64,000 bases of DNA. Source: Lates calcarifer (lineage: Eukaryota; Chordata; Actinopteri; Centropomidae). This document shows, in pieces, positions 39,078-52,657 of the stretch; position 1 is the stretch's first letter, and every line of letters begins with the position of its first letter. The position numbers were made by a program, and so were the translations under genes. Location: assembly GCF_001640805.2 (NCBI RefSeq), contig NC_066843.1, positions 3,904,380-3,968,379 on the forward strand. The letters run 5' to 3'. The notes beneath the pieces were generated by a model, which had not been told where the DNA came from, did not search any database, and was given only the letters and a program-made list of their open reading frames with translations.

Positions 39078-39770
39078 TTTATTTACAGAAAATACACAAC
39101 GTATTTACAATATCTTCTCAAAAAGTGTCTATTTTCATGTCGAGGGATTATTTAAATTAGCCTGTTTCTACATAGCAACATTGCAGAGCAACAAAAATAT
39201 CTGAAGTTAATCAGCCTAGCACCGAGGCAGCTGTACAGTTTATATATTTGCTTACATGGAGCTCGAGTTGTTTCACGTAAACACAAAATAATGGTAAAGA
39301 GTCAAACTGGTTCACACAGCACAACAGTGAGTGGTTCCAAAAGATTTTAGACTCCTGCATCTGTCGGTTTTTTATTTCTTAAAACACAGAAACTGGTCTA
39401 ACGACAATAAAAGAGCAGACGAGATGAGGCCAGAGTGTTAAAACATGGTGTGAACCACTAAGTTATGTTTGAAGAGAAGCTAAATTATGGTTCGGTTGAA
39501 GCAGAACTTCACTCACTGCAGGTTATTATTTACCCACGTATACTGTACAATCACTCCTCTTGTTTTAATCCTGGTACATGCACAAACAGGCTCACCTAAC
39601 CACCCACACACACTCACTCACTCACACTCCTATCATCTGTGGTATCAGCACTGAGGCCCTTTTTTTTTTTAAGTCTGTCAGACGCTCACCCACCTGCTGC
39701 AGTTATTTTTATTCTACCTCAAAACATTCAGCTGTAAGTGTTGTTGTCCCCTCTCTGCCTTTTTTTTTTT
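39078..39770 (-). other. tmub2: tmub2 3' UTR
   Basis: Lies downstream of the tmub2 stop on the minus strand. TTTATT at 39078-39083 is a polyadenylation signal on the minus strand. It converges with the atxn7l3 3' end, about 190 bases away. Confidence 0.5.
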
Positions 39771-40858
<1,088 letters not shown>

Positions 40859-41416
40859 CTCTGTCCTCCAAACCTGGTGAGGACAAAAACACAGGCTTTA
40901 CAATCTGTACAGCATCCAGGAAAAACATATAACAAGCTTGGTCCGACATGTTCCATCTCAGTTAATGGGAACATCTGAACAATGTCAATTTTATTTCTTG
41001 TAATATAATCTGGAAGCACTTAATTACCTTAATGCATTTGGGTTATTTCCTTATCCAATATTTACATTTACAATTACAACAAAAAATGAACAACATTGAA
41101 GGGTTACGCAATGTGACAATACACATGCTGTAACTTAATCTAAATGTGTGCTGTCAGATGATTTGCATCATGATTTATTTGCCCCTTTATCATCTCTGGT
41201 TATATCAGGCCTTTGTGAACAGTGTTGTTTATCAGTGAGCAGCAGGACTGTTTTATGACAACACTGGATTTACGGGATTTTTTACACAAGTGTGACAAAG
41301 TACCCTGTTTTATCACACTTTGAAATTCAGTGGATTTGCTAAAAGCAGACATTGCTGTCTGGATATTTTTAAGTGTCTCAGCTGAATTTTCTTACTCTAT
41401 CATGATGTTGTATAAG

Positions 41417-41690
41417 GGCTGCAACGAATGACTAATATCATTATGGAGTAATTACCTTTTAAATTAGTTGGTATTTTGGTAGAAAACAGTAAATTAGGTC
41501 CATCATAATTTCCTAAAGCCCCTGTGACGTCTTAAAATTGCATGATAATTAGTTTATCATCACAAATATTGAGACAAACAGCAAATCTTAACAACTGAGA
41601 GGCCGAGACTAAAGGCAAGTTTGGTATTTTTGCCTGAGACTGAAAGTCTAAAAAAAGAATCTGTGGATCAATTAACTGTTTCAGCTCTCA
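41417..41690. repeat. Dispersed 'GGGCTGCAACTAACGATT' element, tmub2 intron copy
   Basis: Starts AGGGCTGCAACGAATGACTA and ends GATCAATTAACTGTTTCAGC, lying in the large first intron of tmub2. Confidence 0.6.
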
Positions 41691-42531
41691 ACAACATGAA
41701 TAAACATCAAATTTAAGATTACACGCACATATTACAGAAGATAAAGATATAATAAATAAACGATTTAAAATCCCACCATAGCGTATATAATGACAGTGGA
41801 AAACACAAGAGGATGTAAACTTTAGTTCCTGTTGTGTGTTTAGGAGGGGACAGGATTAAATAAATGATAATAATAAAAAACCTCAGACTTAGCGAAGACA
41901 AAGCGATTACAAAGTTGTATTCTGGGACTTTACACAACACAGTCGTTACACAAACCTCGGTTTTCTTCACATCTGCTTATCTCATATAAAAACAAACTTT
42001 AAAGACAGTAGTTCACAGCCAGATGTTATAAATACGAGCAGGACTGTTTGCAGAAATGAACAATAATCCTTCTATGATCTATCACCGTGTAGAAAAGTCA
42101 TTTAAGATGAAAATTACTTTACATAAAGATCCGCAGCAGCAGCTACCAAGGCTGGTCAACAGCTGTTAACTTGTAGCTGTGATGCTACTTTCAACCATCC
42201 ATGTAGTCAAAGCTGTGTCAACTGTGTTGGTCTTTGTCCTTGCCATTAAACCATTATAGATAAAATATGCCGTTATGAAAGCTCTACTTCTGCGATGCTA
42301 ACTTGTTATGCTGTAGTTAATCCGCCGCTTCTACCGAACAGTTAGCTAGCTAAGTAGCTAGTGAGCTAGCCCAGCCCTGCTAGCTGGGAAAAACAACAAC
42401 GACCTTCGGCTGTTTACGACTCTCCCTGCTCGGTTTGTTTCGTCGTCAACAGTTAAAAAAAAGAAAAAGAAAACAACACTGGGGCGTTTGTGTAAAAGAC
42501 TTCATAGCTCAGAAATCACACGGTCTCCTAC

Positions 42532-42640
42532 CTGGCTGCTGTGAAATCAGAGCATGTTTGAAGACGGGGCTGGATGCTAGTTAGCAGCTGCTCCTTAAAA
42601 ACCACATAATAAACACTGAGGAGGCGGCGTGACGTCATCG
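42532..42640 (-). promoter_or_regulatory. tmub2: tmub2 non-coding first exon and CRE-containing promoter
   Basis: On the minus strand a strong donor, GCAGCCAG|GTAGGA, ends an exon at 42532. A perfect palindromic cAMP response element, TGACGTCA, lies at 42630-42637 in a CpG-rich patch just upstream. The tmub2 coding exon at 40858 is the next acceptor downstream, so the exon most likely belongs to it. Confidence 0.5.
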
Positions 42641-42837
42641 CCGGGCAGAGGGGGAGCGCTTGTTTCGGTAACGGGTCACCCCTGTTGCTCCTCCTGCTTA
42701 TAGTAACTATACGGTGGATAACCCGCAGTAAAATAAGAGCAGCTTTGTGTGTGCATATATCAGGCCAACTGAAATACGTTGTCTGTCCACACGTTGATGT
42801 AAAAAGGATCTTATAAGGCATTTTAATGTGACAGTTT

Positions 42838-43115
42838 CTCAAAATAATGATGCAGTATTCAAAAATAATGACTTAGTATCTCCCCCCAAAAAAAACGAGT
42901 TAGTATCTCAAAATCATGACTTAGTTTCTCAGAATAATTACTTAGTTTCTCAAAACAATGAGTTAGTATCTCAAAATCATGAGTTTTTCAGAGTAATGAG
43001 TTAGTTTTTCAAAAACTAATGAGTTCGTTTCTCAAAATAATGACTTAGTTTTTCAAAAATAATGACTTAGTATCTCAAAATAATGAGAAACCAACTCATT
43101 TTTTTGAGAAAGTCA
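42838..43115. repeat. Degenerate tandem repeat, unit about 21 bp
   Basis: Roughly a dozen imperfect copies of a unit like TAGTATCTCAAAATAATGAC, with variants TTTCTCAAAA and GAGTTAG. The array ends in a partly inverted copy (AATGAG...CTCATT, 43082-43102). Confidence 0.85.
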
Positions 43116-43569
43116 CAGGATCTCTTTTTTTTTTTTGTCATATTAGCAGAAATGGGTATTCATAATTACAGGTAAAAACCCTACATTAAAGCTAAATTAA
43201 ATGGCACAAGTATTACCAGCAGTGTACTAAAAGTAATCCTTCATGCACACAGAGTTTTTATATATTCAGTACATTATAATATTGAATCATTATTACTGAT
43301 GCACTAACAAGTAAGCAACATTTCAATGAAAATAAAAGAAAATGTAAATTAATAATAATCCATCAGGTGGTAAAGTTGTGTTAATTTGTATTTTCTTCTA
43401 GAACATCCACTCAAAAATATTGTATTTTTTTCCCACTTATTCATTGTCCAAACAATAGAGTAACATTAAAAATACTTTAATGTTAAAAGTTTTCAAAAAC
43501 AAGTGTTAGTTTAAAAAAAAAAAATTAAATAACAGAAACAGGATTTTATCAGTAAATTTCAAACAGTGT
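43116..43569. other. AT-rich spacer after asb16
   Basis: Nothing coding is seen; it probably holds the asb16 3' UTR on the minus strand. Confidence 0.35.
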
Positions 43570-46280
43570 TTATGAAAAAGCACCATCCTCTGTTAGATCA
43601 CGTACACAATACGAAGTCACTGGAGCGTCCCTGTCGTTGCACAGCAGCAGATAATCCCTCACAGAGCTGGGAACGTCCAGTTTACTGACTGCTGAATAAC
43701 ACCGGGCTCCAAGGTGCAGGCGCAAAGCACATCGACAGAGATGCTGCAGAGAGCGAGGCTGACCGCTCCGCTGACGCACCAAGTCAAAGACAAACCGATG
43801 CTCCTGAGGCGGAGAGGGAGAAACACAAACACTAGAAGCAGTGGAGGAGAAACAAGAAGAGGAGAAGTGATTTAAGGCTGCGGAAATCTCACCTCATATA
43901 TCTCAGCAGACAGAGAGTCCATCCATTCACAGGGAGGCACAGACGTGTACGAGTTCAGCATCACCTCCAGAGTGGCAGGAGAGAGGAACACACTGCTTCA
44001 GCATCTGGAGAGAAAAAAGAATAGAGAATATAAAATATTGCTGAGTCAAACTACATTAAAAGAGAAGAGAGGGTAGATTTCAGAGGTTAATCTTTATATT
44101 TATAGTGTCACATGTACCAGAGCCATTTTTGTCATGTTTAGTATTTTATTTCCACTATTTGTCTTCATTATTAGTGCATTAAGATATTGGTCAAATGATT
44201 GTTGAGTTTTCACTTGAAATATTGACTTGATATCATTATATTGTAATAGATCCTGAAGCCTGTAAGATTCTTTAAGCTGTCAGACCAGTCTGAAATTTAC
44301 CCTTAGATTACTATAATGCAGGTTAGCCACCCTCCCCTGAGGTTAGCCCAGAATGCAAATCCATATTTTCCATATTAACAGTCTGTGGTTACTGCCAACC
44401 AGTAGCACCAAATGACAAAAGAAAGGAAAAGATGACTCATAATTTACTACACTTTTTTAGTTTGTTAAATGTTTTAATTTACCCTGAACTGATGGCAAAT
44501 TAGCACCTCTTAATACTGTCAAGAACTAGACTTGTGCAATGAATTTAGACATTTATCTGAAGTGGATAAAAGCTATAATTAAAGTTTATCTTTAGTTAAT
44601 CACTTCCTGTCACTGTAGTTTTCATGAATGTACTTATGAACAGTTATAATCATGTTTGTATAACAGCTTTGAACATATTCCCAGCATTGATATTTTGCAT
44701 TGCCCGTCTATTAGTTTATAACATTTTTCCCTGTCTCTTCTCTTCTCTGTTTCTGTTTGTGTTCTATGGGTTTTGACATGTTTGTTCATGATAGGATGGT
44801 TTATCAGTCACTGACTCTCAGGAGTTTTCTCTGGTTGTTTTACAGAACCTTTGGTGGAACAGGTTTGGCTCCATGGTTCAGAAGTGCTCGTGCTATTGCT
44901 TCAGGTTGCTGGTCCGGGTAATCTTCCACCACCTTAAGGAACAAGCAAAAAAAAAGGTGCCTGAGCTAAAGAATTATCTCTCTTCTTTATGGCTGTCTTT
45001 CAAAACACTAAACTGTACTTCTTTGCTCTTTCACCCTTCTTTGAAATCCACCCAGCCCTTATCTGCTACCTGTAACAGACAGTCCATTGGTGTGTATCCT
45101 GCACAGTTTGCAACATCAGCCTTTGCACCGTGCTTCAGGAGGACGTCTACAATCCTGGAGCAGCAGTTGGAGCAGGCGTTGTGCAGGGGGGTGTGCTGCT
45201 TCCTGCCTGCTGTTCTGGGGTTGGCTCCTGCGTCCAGTAGCATTTGAATCACGTGGAGGTAGCGGCCGGCCTCAGACGGCCTCTCAGCTGCGGAGCATGC
45301 AGCATTCAGCGGGGTCTCCCCCTCTCGGTTTGTGGCCAACACATCTGCCCCGTGGCTCAGGAAGAGCTCCACGTGCTCCGCCAGGCCTCGCTGAGCTGCC
45401 ACGTGCAGAGGTGTGAGCCTTGACTCCCTCATCCTCACGTTGACCTCTGCACCTCCCTCTAACAGCAGCTCAGCACACCTGGAACAAAGTGCACAAATAA
45501 GCGTCCAACAGAGAACAGAACACAGATAGTTAATGTAAAGTAAAAATGATCAGTTGTTTGTAAGTTCAGCTCCTTTACCACTCACTGGAATGACTGGGCA
45601 GAGGTGCAGAGGTGAAGAGGAGCGCTGCCATCTGCAGCCAGCAGTTCTGGATCTGCTCCGTGAGAAAGCAGCAGCCTGACACAGACATCATGGCCGCCTA
45701 CGCAGGCATCGATGGAGGGCTGTGCTGCCTCCAGGGTCGTCGTTCACCTCGGCTCCACGAAACAGCAGCTCCTCCACACATCCTGCGTGTCCTCTGCTGG
45801 CAGCCAGGCGTAATGCTGAGGTTTGTTTTACCTTGGAGCTCAGCGTCCACATGCCTGGCAGAGGAAGAGAAGGGCTGGTAAAGTGTTAAAAGCATTTATG
45901 TAAGAGAATAACAAAGACCTGTTGAAAGTCTCACCCATCTCTGGAGCCCACACCATCTCCTCATGCACCGTCTCCATCAGAGCGTTGACCATCGCTGGGT
46001 CCTTCAGCACAGCATACACTCCTTTCATATCTCCGCACATGAAGGTGTTGTGGACAGCCGTGTCTCTGCACCGGACCTGGGCTGGAGGGGCCCGGACCTC
46101 CTGGAGACGCCGCTGCTGCTGCTGCCTGGGAGGAGGCCTCGGGGCTGGGGGCAGTGGGGCCCTGGTCAGGGCTCGCCTCTGAGCCAACGCTCGTCGAGCA
46201 TTCTGCCACTCCTGATACTCCTGCTCCAGTCTCAGAGAGCGCAGTGAGGTAGACGTGAATGGAAATGTGTCCTTGGACAT
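43570..46280 (-). CDS. asb16: Ankyrin repeat and SOCS box protein 16, with two frame-breaking insertions
   Basis: Substrate receptor of a cullin-5 ubiquitin ligase family. Six minus-strand exons: 46280-45935, 45854-45586, 45478-45070, 44932-44849, 44004-43893, 43803-43570. After removing two extra bases it gives about 483 residues (human 453). The N-terminus [20 protein letters not shown] matches human ASB16. Ankyrin repeats include [57 protein letters not shown] and [11 protein letters not shown]. The SOCS box is at the C-terminus ([18 protein letters not shown], then VRDYLLL). One extra base at 45711 breaks repeat 'ALH|DAC', and another at 43989 breaks exon 5, whose length (112) is one more than a multiple of 3 although both flanking introns are phase 0. 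The 22-residue tail after DYLLL is longer than in human. Confidence 0.93.
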
Positions 46281-47489
46281 GACACCTTAGAGTCAGTACA
46301 AGAGAAGTGTACATTTTTACAGCTTGTTAAAAGAGCATAGGTTAGACAGTTGATTATTTTAAGCAATTTTCCCTTTTGTTCTGAGCTTCAACTCCAAACA
46401 TTAAACTCCCTCAAGCAACAGGTTCTTGCTGCCATGTCTGTAAACTGCAGTACAGTTTACAGACACGGCAGCCTACGACTGTTACTCACCCTCCACTGGA
46501 ACTGGAGTGACTCACAGGGGTCCAAGGAGAGGTCAAGTAAAAACTTTCATGGCTGTAATCAGCTGTGTTTCCCTTTTAGATTAAACTATAACAAGAAACC
46601 TTTGAAATGAAATGCCCTTTCTCTTTGAGCACAGTCACAAGATTGTTCCTCAAACGCAACTTCAGCACTGGTTATTAATAGATCAGAATGCAAGCTGATA
46701 CATGACTTATACAGTGTGACCACCAGGTGACAGTATTTATCCAGCATTCATCTCTTTTAAACAGGTCCAGGAAACCAGAGAGCAAACAAATGTCAAGATA
46801 TAGACCATCCTAAACCAGTCACAACTAACTGTGGGGGCAACCACACTTGTTAAAAACTTAGCTCTTATATGATTCAAAATACATACTGAGGAAATATCAC
46901 GGTGAAATCATCCCTAATTAAGTCTAGACATGCAGCAAGGAAACATGCAAAGGTATGAGTGAGACAACGGACAAGAAGAAAAAGGCGGTTTGATTTGATG
47001 GATAGGTGGAGTCCATGTATGAAAACAATATTAGCCAATATATGTTTGGAAAGGTATTAAAATGGTGGAGTTTTAATTTAAAACATACATCTTCTTGATT
47101 TTGCCCAACGCTAATAGGTAAGATGATATTGGAATTCAAAAGCTAGAAAGTCAAAGGCAAAACAATCCCAGCACAATTAGTAGTCCGTTAGTAGATAATC
47201 TAGACTGAAGCTCTCGATCCAGTTACACCATCTTCGTTTGCCCAGTTGTTATGGACTTGTAGATATTCAAATTTCCATTTTTCTGAGCATTTTAAGGACC
47301 TCTCCTTGCTGTTATGTTGGCTTTAAAATGTATTTAAAAGTTTAAATGCTGTTAATACTTCCATTGTTTGACAATAAAGTTAACAATCACGACTATAAAT
47401 ACAGTAAAGAGGTGTAGCTTAGCAAAAAAAAAAAAAAAAAAAAAAAAACTACAAAACAAAAAAGACTCTACCATGAATGCGGCGACGGA
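46281..47489. other. Intergenic region between divergent asb16 and hrob
   Basis: No gene is recognised. A poly(A) run of 25 lies at 47424-47448, possibly a retroelement tail or a simple repeat. Confidence 0.45.
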
Positions 47490-47769
47490 TGTGCCGAGGA
47501 GTGAACCCTCTCGCTCTGCTTCAATACTCTTTGTATAAACATTTCTTACGTCATTACGTCGTGTTTGAACGTGGCGGCGCGACACCGAGCAGCAGCCGAG
47601 AAAAAACTTTTCGTTCACTAGCTTGTTTGTTAGCAGCGTTTCCTCGTCGAAGCAAAGCTATAACGAAAAAAGGACGCGAAAATATATTTATACGCGGTTA
47701 TTGAATGGCATTTGGTGTCTTACTGAGCTTGTACAAACCGATCAATAACGGGTTTCATCGCGATATTCA
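47490..47769 (+). promoter_or_regulatory. hrob: hrob promoter region
   Basis: CpG-enriched sequence directly upstream of the first coding exon. It has a CRE-like TTACGTCA at 47546-47553, followed at once by a second ACGTC half site. The transcription start is not determined. Confidence 0.4.
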
Positions 47770-50700
47770 ATGACTGCGATGGTAAGTGGGCGAACCCAGC
47801 GAATTAAAAAACACCTTGAGCTAACTAAGCTAACATAAAAATGCTAATAAGACGTTCGTTTTCAGTTTATGACACTTTGTTTTAGTTTCTCCTGTTACTA
47901 TCTAACACAGTATCTGCACGTGGACGTTTGTTTCATGAGTGTGTTGTCACCTGTGTTACAGACCTGTAAATTAAGTGGCCTGTTCAGCATTGGTGAGGAC
48001 TTTGATGATGAGGTGATTCCCAACAAACACACCTGATTTCAGCTGTTACTTAACGGCCAGTGCTCACAGCCTGCACCATAATGAGCCTCCCTCTGTCCCG
48101 CTTCTCATATGTGTGTGTGTGTGTGTTTCTCAGGACTTGCTCGGGACAGACTGGGCTGTCAGCTCGGCGTCTGGACCAGCCGATGTGGCAGCTGCTGTGT
48201 CATCCTGCGCGCTGCGTGCCTCTTCTGTCGCTCACAGAGAGCCGGAGAAAAATCGCCCTCAGCAAACTGCAGAGAGATCAGCTGCACCGTGTAATGGCAC
48301 AGCATCAAGGGGCAGCACGCAGGCTGCTGCTGAACAAACTGTTGCTTTGGGTTTGAGACAGATCTCCTCCTCCTCCTCCTCCTCCTCCTCCTGTTCTCCC
48401 ACCCTGACTAACACTCGGCTTAATTTGGCATCACCACAAAGTCACACTAACGCTGAGGGGGCGCTGAAGCCCAGTGTGGCTCAGGATGATTTTGATGATT
48501 GGGATGTTGACCTGGCAGACCTGGATGAGTGTGATGGCCAGATAGGGCTCGAACCTCCTGCTCCAGCTCCACCTGTGCCCACAGTCCAGCCTTCATCTTT
48601 AGCCAAAACGCTCCGAGCCCCGGCCTGTGGAGGGATTCAGACACTACCCGATCAGACCCTGAGGGAGCCTGGCGCTGCACGCCAACTGTGTGGCTCATCT
48701 AATCATAACCTACCTCCACGGACCCTTTCCGCTGCTGCTCCTGTACGATCTCCAGCTCCCCGCCCTACTTTCCCATCAACCCCCCCACAGAGTCCTGGTG
48801 TTTTCCGTGGCCTCACTGCCACTTCTCCTGCCCCCAGCCCCATTTCCAGGACACTCATCAGGCCCCACCAGCCACAGAGGTCGTGGGCAACTCCAGGACC
48901 TTCCCCTCAGACCCGTACCCTTTTTGAGACGGTCTCCCCAGGTCCCTCCTCCTCGTCAACCACTCTCAGCCCTCATCCTCTTCACACACCAGTCCTCACT
49001 AACCGCCTGGTCCAGCTGGTATCCGCCTCCAATAAGCTTCCTAAGAAGAGGTCTTGCTCTGAGCCTCACCGGCCCAGGACCCGACGGTTCCCCGGTCCGG
49101 CTGGACTCCTGCCCCAGCAGGTTAGCACCATGCAGCCCTGGTGCTCTGTCTCTGTCACACAGCTGAAAATCCTCACATCTGTTTGTATCTCACCTGAGTG
49201 GTTGCTCTCGTCAGAATTTACACCTGTGTTCCATAGACTTGTCACCTAAACACTAATGAAATCACCGTCAGAAAGAAATCTCTCGGTTATATGTTTGTTT
49301 TTCCACCGTGGTGCTATCATGATAATTTGATTTTTCTCTCTCAGCCGCAGGGTCAGAGCCTGGACAACATAGTGGTTTCTGTTCCTCATACTCCTGCTCA
49401 CGGTGCTGTCGCCCGGTTACCAAGCCAGGTACTAAAAACACTGCCACAGGGACCTGCAGGAAATGCATGAAAGCTTTTTTATTAAGCACAATTAATGTGT
49501 TCATTATTTTCTTGATTATTTGATACAGATTTGTTTTCACAGCTCATACAGTTGCAACGTAAACATACCTGTAACCATACCACAGCATACAGATGACACG
49601 CAAACACATATACAGCACACCCATAGACAAAACTGGCTCCATACAGGGTCAACAGGGTGTTTTTGCTAGAGATGGACAGTGGGTGTAGAAACCGGGGCAG
49701 CAGAACAGAAGGATGGCTTTGCTTTTTGCAAAGTAACAAGAGGCGGTGGGGGTTGGCAGCAGAAAGTGTGTGGTTCATAAAATGTCAGAGAAGAGTGGAG
49801 AAATTTCCCAGAGGCCAAGCTGATGTGTTGGAGAGTCTGTTTTGTCTGGTCAAAAACCCAAAACCCAAATGTTCAGTTTAATATAATCGAAAAATAAGAA
49901 AACCAGCAAATATCCACAGTAAATTATTTTTACTTAAAAATACAGATCTATTAACTGACAATGTTTTCCTCGTCACAGAAGTAACAGAGCATAACACTTG
50001 TGTAGGACTAGCCATTGGTCGACTCTACGCTGAACCACACTCAGCGCTGCCTTTAGCTACTCACCATAGATGCCATCGAAACTAACAGGCTTCATGTGTC
50101 TGCCCTGCTGAACATATATAAGGGAGCACAGAGTAAAACTGGATGGATTTTCATTCACACACTTGATGTTTTTGTCGAGTTATGACAAGAGAAACGATAA
50201 ATGACCACTCATAAGGCACAGGCTTATTTCCTTGATTTTTGTGTGCAGAACAGACGAGCAGTAGCTGATAATTTTCCTGTCTGCAGCTGACAAGGATTTG
50301 ATTGTTTCTAACGTGACTTTTGTTTGGGCTTCCCAGCAAAACTCCGGGTTTTATTATTCAGTAATGACAACATGCGGTGATATTTCTGACTTGAAGGCAG
50401 GGTCAGATCTTCCAAATATTCCAGGATGCATTGCACCTTCAAAAACCAGACAGTGGAGTGGTTCAGCCTGCAGTGTGAGATGAATTTTCACACAGTCTGA
50501 TTGAATCAGAATCACAGTGACCATGTGAAGAATGTGTAAAAAAAAAAAAAAAAAGCCAGGTGTGCATGCAGAGCAGTGTGAGGTCATTAATCCTTAAGGA
50601 GCATCTTTGTGGGTGTGTTTGATTTGATTTGAAGGCTTCCAGCTCACAAACCGAGGAGGATGAGTTCGGCGGCGGTGCCTGGGCAGCGATGAAGGCAGAG

Positions 50701-52604
50701 ATGGGATTGGACGAGAGGAACCCGTCGTGCTTCCTGCACTCCTACAGTGTGGTCATGGTGCTTCGAAAGGTGATCTCCCATTGGCGTTACACACCTTCCT
50801 AGTGTTCACTTACAGAAAAAAAGCGTTAGTCAAACACTGTAACATCAGTGCTGGTATTTAGGTCAAGCAGTTTGTTTTAATATTTATCCTCCATCATAAC
50901 AGACTGTGTGTCACTACTGGAGGTCTGTTGGCGTAATCAGGACAAATGATGGCGCTGTAGTGGAGGTGTTTTGTAATTATAAACAGTACGATCACTCATC
51001 AATCACTGTAATTGAGACTCTGCTGTTACTCTGCTCTTTCTGCACGCCGGCCGCTGTGGGATAACTTATCACTGTTTTTGAGTGGCAGTCGTCGTTGCGA
51101 GAGACTTCACACATGTTGATTTTGTTTGTCACCGGCTCCATTTACATGCACAGTGTCTCGTTCAGGTTAAGCTTGTTTACATGAACTCTAGCTCTCAAAA
51201 AAGTCCCGTTTGCATGAATAAACAAATTATCACACAGCCGCCTTCCCTGCTTCTCTCAAATGAAGAATAACATGTTGCATCTAATGCAGTGGAGAGAGAG
51301 AGAACAATCCCAACAGTAAATACTGCTCGCTGCTGTTTATTTATTGATCAGTGCATCTCCACAGCCCTGTGTGAGTCTGGCATTTGTACTGATGGTGAAA
51401 ACAAAAAGTAAGTGAACAGCTGCTGCAATGTAATCCAATAGGCAACGGTCTGCGTCAAAGCACATCCACTAAAGTGGTTGTTTTTACAACTAACAGGCTC
51501 AGATTGTTATTATAAATGTCTGACAACATGATGGATAGGCTTCCTACAGAGATTAAAGGGTCAGATCCTTCATGTTTAACCAGAAATGTTGCTATATATC
51601 ATTACCAGACTCCACTGACAAAAACAGCAATTTAAATGAGCTGCTGTCATTGCAGCAGCTGTTTGAAACTGAAACTGTATGTTGCTGTCCAGCCCAGCGT
51701 CATTGTTGATACGACCACCAGATGTCACCAAAACAAAGAATTTTCAGATCCTACAGACAGTGGATTTAAATAATTATTTGATCACAACAGTGACATAAAT
51801 TGTGCAGATATGTGACTGGAGAGTATTATTGACAGAATTATGTTATTCCAGCTTTAAAAAAATGTTTGAGGGTGCAACTAACGATCATTATCATCAATTA
51901 ATTTGATGATTATTTCCTCAAATAATCAAATGGTCATTTTGTCTAAGAAATGTAAGAAAATATTTTTAAAAATGCAAGGAATTGAAATGGTTTGTTCTAC
52001 TTGATCAACAGTCCAAAGTCCTTTTACATTCAATTTACTGTCATTTATGACAAAGAAAAGCTTCACATCTGTACAGTTTTCAAGCTAAATTTTTTAAGAT
52101 TCTTGCTTTGAAAATGAATGAAAAGAAGGTTTGCCGATCAATTTTCAGTCACTGCAGGTTGACAAATCAAGCTAATGTGTGTGTTTGTTCTCCCTCATAA
52201 ATGCAGGCAGCACTGAAACAGCTGGCAAGAAACAAAGTGCCCAACATGGCTGTGCTTCTGAAGAGCATCATCCACACACATGCTGATGCCAAGGCTGTGT
52301 TTAAAGACCCGACAGGTATGCACACACGCACCTTTACAAAAGAATTACACAGGCTCATTGTTGAAATGTGCATGAATTTGAAACTAAAGGATCTTGGAGC
52401 AAGTAAAAACACCCCAGGCTTGAAATAAACTGCAGAGCAGAGAAAAATAGATATGTTAAATAATGGTGAGTAAAAGAGAGAGAGAGGTGGTGGAGGAGAA
52501 GCTGTGAGCTGTTTGCTTCACATTTGACATTTGCTCTCGGAGAAATCGCCTGATTGAGCTCCACATGGTGCGAGAGCAGAGTTCAGCCATTGTAACATGC
52601 TTGA

Positions 52605-52657
<53 letters not shown>

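Noticed and set aside
48447..49166. Long alternative open frames overlapping hrob exon 3 on both strands.
   Set aside because: GC-rich low-complexity coding sequence keeps other frames open; only the plus frame joins conserved flanking exons.
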